Below, one piece after another: positions 41,791 through 46,713 of a DNA stretch of 46,713 bases. The notes beneath the pieces were generated by a model. It had not been told where the DNA came from. It did no database searches and was given only the letters and a program-made list of their open reading frames with translations. Position 1 is the stretch's first letter. The number at the start of each line of letters is the position of its first letter. Source of the stretch: Nemertoderma westbladi (taxonomy: Eukaryota > Xenacoelomorpha > Nemertodermatida > Nemertodermatidae); assembly GCA_032718475.1 (NCBI GenBank), contig JAUCBJ010001084.1:1-46713 (forward strand). The letters run 5' to 3'. Made by a program: the position numbers and the translations under genes.

Positions 41791-42127
41791 TTAAAAAATT
41801 TCTTAAACCTAACTAAACTGAAGGTTATTCGTAAAAAATGTCGTTGTTGATGGTACAGTATAATCCAAACTTAGTATTTTTACATTTGAAAGCACATATT
41901 CTATCTTTTAATATCAATTAACCAAAATTGTAATATAGTAATCAAGTAAGTAATAATCAAACGAATGCTGAATTAAGTAGGCCTAATGTTAAAGTGTTTT
42001 TACTGTGTATTTACTTCAAGTCTTTACTTACTGTATATAGTAGGCCTGCTAGTGTACTTCTGTACATAAGATTACAGTGCGAGCTGCGAGCTACGGTATA
42101 ATATAATTTGGCTATAAGAAAGGCACA

Positions 42128-42316
42128 TTGAGTATGAAGTACTCAATCCTCGTCTTCTCTCTTCTACTCTTCCTCGTCTCCCTCCACACCATCATCGATT
42201 CCACGGCAGCCATAGGAGGCATTGATAACCTCTCTTCCTCAACTCCAATGTCCTTGCCCTTCTCCTCTGCTTTTCTTGTTTTCTTTTCTTGTTTTCTTCC
42301 AGATAAACTGCAATAG
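42128..42316 (+). CDS. Possible small secreted peptide, 62 aa
   Basis: Starts MKYSILVFSLLLFLVSLHTI, which has the form of a signal peptide, with a possible cleavage near DSTAA at about 25. A short Ser/Pro-rich stretch and a second hydrophobic run (FLVFFSCFL) follow. A TATA-like GGTATAATATAAT lies about 30 bases upstream of the ATG, and AATAAA follows within 10 bases of the stop, so a minimal transcription unit is conceivable. Against it: the sequence is strongly C/T-biased, and TTTTCTTCCAG inside the frame would make a good splice acceptor, so it may be an intron end instead. No family recognised. Confidence 0.25.
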   Translation: MSMKYSILVFSLLLFLVSLHTIIDSTAAIGGIDNLSSSTPMSLPFSSAFLVFFSCFLPDKLQ

Positions 42317-43304
42317 AATAAATAAATATTATAAAATACCGGTGTCTGTAAATTTTTATACAATAAGAGATCGAGATTTGTCCCGAATTACATGAGTGTA
42401 GACAGAAAGACATACTAGATTCCGTCAAACATGAAAACTGACATCGGAAATGAAATCACCGACCCGGAAAACCCCCAAGGTAAAACTATTAGCAAATTAG
42501 TGTGCTTTTGTTATGTTCTACAACCTAAAGTAGAAAAGATGGACAAACAGACAGTCGGACAGACCGACATAACATTTTAAGAAGTGAAGTTACGTTTCTG
42601 AAAATCTGGCAGCTGAAAAGGGGGTAAAATTTTGATCTAGAAATATTATGTGACCTTTCTACAGCAACCGCCACATATAATGTTAAATTAATAAATTATT
42701 ATAATAAAATTTCAGAAGTAGAAGTGATACAGAAAATTGACTTACTAGTTAACGCCTCCGTATCTATTAGGGGCCTGTCGGAAAAATACTGAAATGGCCC
42801 CATCGGCAGCCGTTTCCGTAAAACGTCCATCTTTCAGCAGCGCACCTATGAACCAGTGAAATGAATAAAACAATTATCATGATAATTTTTTACGTTTGGT
42901 ATCTTATCCTACACTGTATTTATAACTGAATGTTGGGAGGTGAGTCTTAGCATGTCGGACATTAGTGGACCGTCTGCGGTCGTCGTTGTAGTTGGTAATT
43001 TTTGACACTAATAAGTCAGTTAATCTTTGATGAAATGGAACGCAACCAGATACAGATATAGCCTATCAAAAATTAACACAGGTATGTATGCTACTACACA
43101 TTTATATAGTTCCTCATCAGTCGGTACACTAATGATACATGCTAAAGCTCACCTAGCCTATTGCTGCGCGAAGGCCCCACCTTCACGAAACACGAGGTTG
43201 TAAATACACGTCTTTTCTGCAATTATTAATTTATTGTGGGGCGAGTCAAAAATGCGAGCCATCAGCGAACTGTTATAATTATACTATGGCCGTTTTTCAA
43301 AAGT

Positions 43305-43336
<32 letters not shown>

Positions 43337-43371
43337 CGGAAGCCAATATCCAATAATATTAATATATATAA
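42317..43371. other. Gene-free interval 3' of the DUF4806-type gene
   Basis: No gene seen. The right part (43237-43426) holds an imperfect inverted repeat around a TG microsatellite. Confidence 0.35.
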
Positions 43372-43426
43372 CTAGCCATAGTATAAGGATAATTGTTCGC
43401 TGAAATGGCTTGCATTTTTGCTGCAC
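43237..43426. repeat. Imperfect inverted repeat around a (TG)n microsatellite
   Basis: The stretch 43237-43290 (containing GCGAGCCATCAGCGAAC and ATACTATGGCC) pairs imperfectly with 43373-43426 (TAGCCATAGTAT and GTTCGCTGAAATGGCTTGC). Between them is a TG run at 43308-43336. GCGAAGGCCCCAC (about 43168) and CACGAAGGCCCCAC (about 43425) are also direct repeats. The right arm overlaps the end of the longest reading of the DUF4806-type gene. Confidence 0.75.
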
Positions 43427-46373
43427 GAAGGCCCCACAACGTGTTGTACTGTATTAAATACAGTTATATCTTTCTTTTTCAATTTTGCGCCTAGAACACA
43501 GTATATAGGGCGCCTTATAAATATTTTTAATATTAATAATATTATAGGCCCTATAAGTAAAATGTTCTTACGTTTAAAACAGGCCAACAGACGTGGGCAT
43601 GAATCCTCAAAGGATTCTTTGGTGCTCCGACGCCCAGTCTTCGAAAATCTTTGGGCCACAGTATTGGATAATAACGAGTTTCCTATATTTGTGGCGGCCT
43701 TAGTCACGTCGGTAGCATACGTTCTATCGGATATTTCTGCTATCTGAAAAATAAAAATAACGTGCCAGTTTAATAAATCTAACTAGAAGGCTGAAGAAGG
43801 TAAAAGAAAGTAAACATATAAATTTATTAGCGCTATGATTTAAAATATAACATTTAAAATAGTTACTGTACTAACTGTGGCTTTATATAAGTTTCTCCTC
43901 TCTAGAGCCTTCTCCCATTTCCGTAGCTCATCCACACATTGCACAGGCAATGTTGACGGACCAGTTGGTTCATGTTTTTGCAACTTGTATTTTTCTAAAA
44001 TTTCTCTCATGAAACTAAGCTCCCTCTCCATCGCAGATAAACGAGCTGAGGTATTTCTCTCCCATGCTAGAACATTATGATTATATGCATTATGCAGTCA
44101 ATGTCCTTAAATAATTTCAAATTTCATGCTTGAAAAGATCTTGACTGACTGTGTTTTTGTTGTCTATCTGTCCTTACTCGTTATGTCTGTCTGTCAAAAA
44201 TATAGAAGGATATTAGCCGAATATTAGGATATTAGAAGGATATTAAGACAGACATATATACATAAATTCATGGATCTGTAATTTGTACCTATTTCGGTTT
44301 AAATTTTCAAATAGCAACGGGAAATATTATTGGGAATTATTCTGGTTATTTCGGGGGTTTTGCCATTAAAAAGGGTGGCTTTCTCAGAAGATAAAGCTTT
44401 AGGGTAAAAAGTTGGAAAATGAGAAATGACACACAAGCAATGATATTATACAAACTATGAAAGAAATTGTATTGAGTTTCATTGTATTTGCTTATGTTTA
44501 AATCCGAATTGAAAACGGTCGGAACCGGATTTTTTTCTCAAAATCCGGCCGGATATCCGGCACACCCCTAACATAAATTATATACCTGTTTCTCCGCTCC
44601 GCATTCCTATTGGTCGAGAACGGTTCGATTCTTTTAACACAAACTCAATATCGGATGTTGGGCGTGGGGATTGACTGGGATTACCGGTACTCAAAGTTGG
44701 AGTGTCGACTTGGAGTGGGTAGGTTGTTGTTGTAGTTGGGTGCGTAAAACCTTTATGGGTATAATTGGGAGGATTAATTAATTTGAATTAATCAAACATG
44801 GAATGGAAACTGACATAAATCAGCGACCACCAGAAAAGCCCTTCAATTTCAATCGGCCCAACCTTCCAAGGGTTAAGAATCAGTTAATAATTTGACAGTA
44901 GGTAGGGTCTAAAATGAACATAGTACATAAATTATATACCTGTTTCTCCGCTCCGCATTCCTATTGGTCGAGAACTGTTCGATTCTTTTCCCACAAACTC
45001 AATATCGGATGTTGGGCGTGGGGATTGACTGGGATTACTCAAAGTTGGAGTGTCGACCTGGAGTGGGTAGGTTGTTGTTGTAGTTGGGTGCGTAAAGCCC
45101 TCATAATTGGGAGGATTAACGGGATAGTCAGGTAAACTTAGAACCACAGATACTGGTGCTGCCGGTGGCGTTATACCCGTTTTTGGTCTCTTAGTAGCGG
45201 AACAATCATTGTCAGGATCAGAGTATCCCGGATAGTCCCTGAAATATGTTATTAATAATACTTTAAAGGACCAGTAGGACCCAGATAGGGGGGGACTTTA
45301 GACGCAATCAAATTTCATCCCTCTCCAGGGGAAAATGGATGCAAATAACAGCTGATTACTCTCAAAAATAAAACTGTAACCTGTTCTATTGACTTTCGTT
45401 TATTGTTTTGGTTAGAATAACGTGCTACTGTAACCTGCTCCTTTCCCTAAATAGATAATTTAACATTGAGGCGAGATAAGAATTCGCCGAGGCGAATCTG
45501 CGTCCAGTTCCCCCCCCCCCCCCCCCCCCCCCTGTCTCGTAGGACCAGTAAAGGACACCGGTACTGTAAGAAAGACAGCAAGACCATTTTAATGTCAGGT
45601 CTTTTTTTATTATTTTTTTAACTGAACATGTGATATTATAGTGAACTTCACTTTGACTTTACTCGCCACTATACTAATGAAGCAACGATTGTATGGATAA
45701 TATAAATGCATGTATCACAACATTATAGTGTCCTAGTCCTATAATGTATTACTCCTCCGAAATAAATAATAAAATGAAAACACAAATTAAATTTAAATCC
45801 GCTTACAAGTTGCGTGGACAAGTTTTCCGTTTTCCCCTTCCTCTTTCCTCTTCCACTTCTGACAGTACATTATCGGTGTCGTACTTAGTGGCGCGAACAC
45901 AACGTTCTTCCACATCATTAAATGCTCCTAAAATGTAAATCATCTGGTCCGATTAAAGATAATGATACAGGGATACAGCTAAATACTGAAATAGGCTATA
46001 TTACATATCATACATACATACATATCATAATGGATTGTATCGTATAAATTTATGAATATCACTTGAATTGTAAAAGTTATTTTAATTAGTATTTAGTATT
46101 TAATTTAATAATATTATAAATTTAATTAGTATTTAGGTATTTAAATTGTAATAGTTACCATGACCTACCTTTGTATATTATCTCCACTATTAGGGGCGGC
46201 CAACTATCATCCGCCGATAAACCGTTTTTCCTCATCCTCTCGAATTGCGAGGCACTTATATTCGAATCAAATGCTGGATAGCGGCAATAAATTTCTTCGC
46301 CCGATACAAAAGTCCAGTGTTCGGGAACATTCTGATAAGTATGGTCAAAGAACTTGACGAGAGTAAATAACAT
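43372..46373 (-). CDS. DUF4806-type protein, five exons
   Basis: Exons 46373-46169, 45927-45807, 45238-44940, 44066-43867 and 43743 onward join with matching phases (1, 2, 1, 0) at GT-AG sites (AAAG|gtaggt, tttag|GAG, AACTT|gtaagc, tttcag|GG, AACAG|gtatat, tctag|CAT, ACA|gtaact, tttcag|ATA). The frame can end at the stop at 43372 (398 aa) or leave exon 5 at a good donor at 43571 (gtaaga). The N-terminus (MLFTLVKFFD, EEIYCRYPA, DDSWPPLIVEIIYKG) and TKYDTDNVLSEVEEERGRGK resemble the front of DUF4806 proteins. LPVQCVDELRKWEKAL plus SNTVAQRFSKTGRRSTKESF resembles the DUF4806 domain itself. These proteins often belong to animal DNA transposons; function is unknown. The middle exon is Pro/Thr-rich. 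Identification is from memory of the family pattern. Confidence 0.6.
44587..44776 (-). pseudogene. Partial duplicate of exon 3 of the DUF4806-type gene
   Basis: The last about 190 bases of exon 3 and its splice donor (ACAG|gtatat) are repeated 353 bp downstream in the gene. The copy keeps the reading frame: its two insertions (one Tyr-Glu-Gly replaced by Tyr-Thr-His-Lys-Gly, one extra Thr-Gly) are multiples of three. Upstream the frame meets TAA within about 20 bases and no acceptor is evident, so it is probably not an exon. Confidence 0.7.
45290..45532. repeat. Dispersed repeat with poly-C end, inside an intron
   Basis: Matches 285-510 and part of 19385-19504 (CCTGTTCTATTGACTTTCG, GTTTATTGTTTTGGTTAGAA, AACGTGCT, GCTCCTTTCCC). 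It ends in a C run at about 45511-45532, as the 19.4-kb copy does. It lies in intron 2 of the DUF4806-type gene. Confidence 0.65.
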
Positions 46374-46426
46374 TTTAACTAAAGAATAACTCAAGTACCT
46401 CAAGTAGTAACTCAAGTACCGGTATT

Positions 46427-46713
46427 TCAAGCTTTAACCTGAATACAGAATTGTTCATCGTTGTAGGTAAGAAAGATGCACTTTTTCGATATTGATGAAA
46501 AGGCATGGAAATGTAGATTGGGTGATAGTTGCGAAACTTTCGCGATGCCTAGATTAAGTGAGGAACAAGGGTATTGGTAAACAGGTTCAACTTTTTTAAA
46601 GTAAGCACACAAAATACCCATTTCCAAGTCTCTGTCCTGGTTAGCATATTTCACAATATTTTTTATTAAGGCGTATGTTCCATTAGATAATCGTACAGAG
46701 TTGTCGGGTTTTC
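46427..46713 (-). CDS. C-terminus of a probable transposon protein, partial
   Basis: Open from the window edge to a TGA at 46427, 95 residues visible; the rest lies outside. The visible part runs VRLSNGTYALIKNIV, GILCAYFKKVEPVYQ and SSISKKCIFLTYNDEQFCIQ. This pattern (a short 'NGT-A-I' strand, a mid hydrophobic strand, then a 'KCIFL-Y' strand at the very C-terminus) recalls the tails of animal CACTA/EnSpm-type transposase proteins that carry DUF4218. It ends only 54 bases upstream of the ATG of the DUF4806-type gene, same strand, which fits a transposon gene pair. A splice donor CAG|gttaaa just before the stop means it could also continue elsewhere. Confidence 0.4.
   Translation of the reverse strand, partial: KPDNSVRLSNGTYALIKNIVKYANQDRDLEMGILCAYFKKVEPVYQYPCSSLNLGIAKVSQLSPNLHFHAFSSISKKCIFLTYNDEQFCIQVKA

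Larger units (their letters stand above)
39746..42087. other. Gene-free repeat-rich interval
   Basis: Holds a run of GGATACGG-type repeats (about 39965-40010) leading into a C tract, an isolated copy of the palindromic element terminus (41166-41235) and a tandem repeat (41580-41790). No gene was recognised. Confidence 0.4.

Overview
The window is animal nuclear DNA, most likely from a marine invertebrate. The genes are metazoan: CC2D1, the ciliary transition-zone gene CC2D2A, a galectin-like protein, alanine aminotransferase and mitochondrial valyl-tRNA synthetase. They are separated by long AT-rich stretches full of tandem repeats, tRNA-derived SINEs, small inverted-repeat elements and poly-C or poly-G runs of about 15-21 bases. 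The phylum cannot be fixed from the sequence. The conserved genes are strikingly poor in introns: the two aminotransferases and the synthetase are each one uninterrupted reading frame, and CC2D1 (872 aa) and CC2D2A (1604 aa) each have one visible intron.

Layout. 1-715 holds pieces of dispersed repeats. 716-4905 carries two near-identical tandem alanine aminotransferase genes (minus strand), separated by a 30-bp minisatellite rich in CACGTG. 5137-6413 holds two inverted-repeat elements almost touching. 7150-8715 is a 20-bp minisatellite whose unit length makes long but meaningless open frames. A tRNA-derived SINE lies at about 9262-9535. 9943-12632 is a very regular 53-bp tandem array of about 51 units. 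13270-16974 is CC2D1 (minus), with a SINE in its intron. 16975-20354 has no gene but contains a 161-bp tandem repeat and a cluster of RFX X-box-like sites. 20355-21873 is a three-exon gene for a signal-peptide-bearing galectin-like protein (plus). 22380-27942 is CC2D2A (minus). 31000-33930 is mitochondrial valyl-tRNA synthetase (minus). 35586-36410 is an unrecognised charged protein. 36411-43371 is repeat-rich and includes an inverted-repeat element with internal GC-rich palindromes (38569-39745). 43372-46373 can be assembled, by matching splice phases, into a five-exon DUF4806-type gene. The C-terminus of a second protein lies just upstream (46427 to the window end), and together they look like part of a DNA-transposon gene pair.

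Functional links between neighbours are weak. The aminotransferases form a paralogous pair. CC2D1 and CC2D2A are unrelated in role (ESCRT/signalling versus cilium) but lie on the same strand with only the galectin-like gene between them. The X-box-like cluster is upstream of CC2D1, not CC2D2A. No operon-like organisation or CRISPR array is present. The most notable items are the secreted galectin-like gene, the DUF4806 gene with a duplicated partial exon, the palindromic element at 38.6-39.7 kb, the 53-bp array with higher-order structure, and the extreme intron loss.
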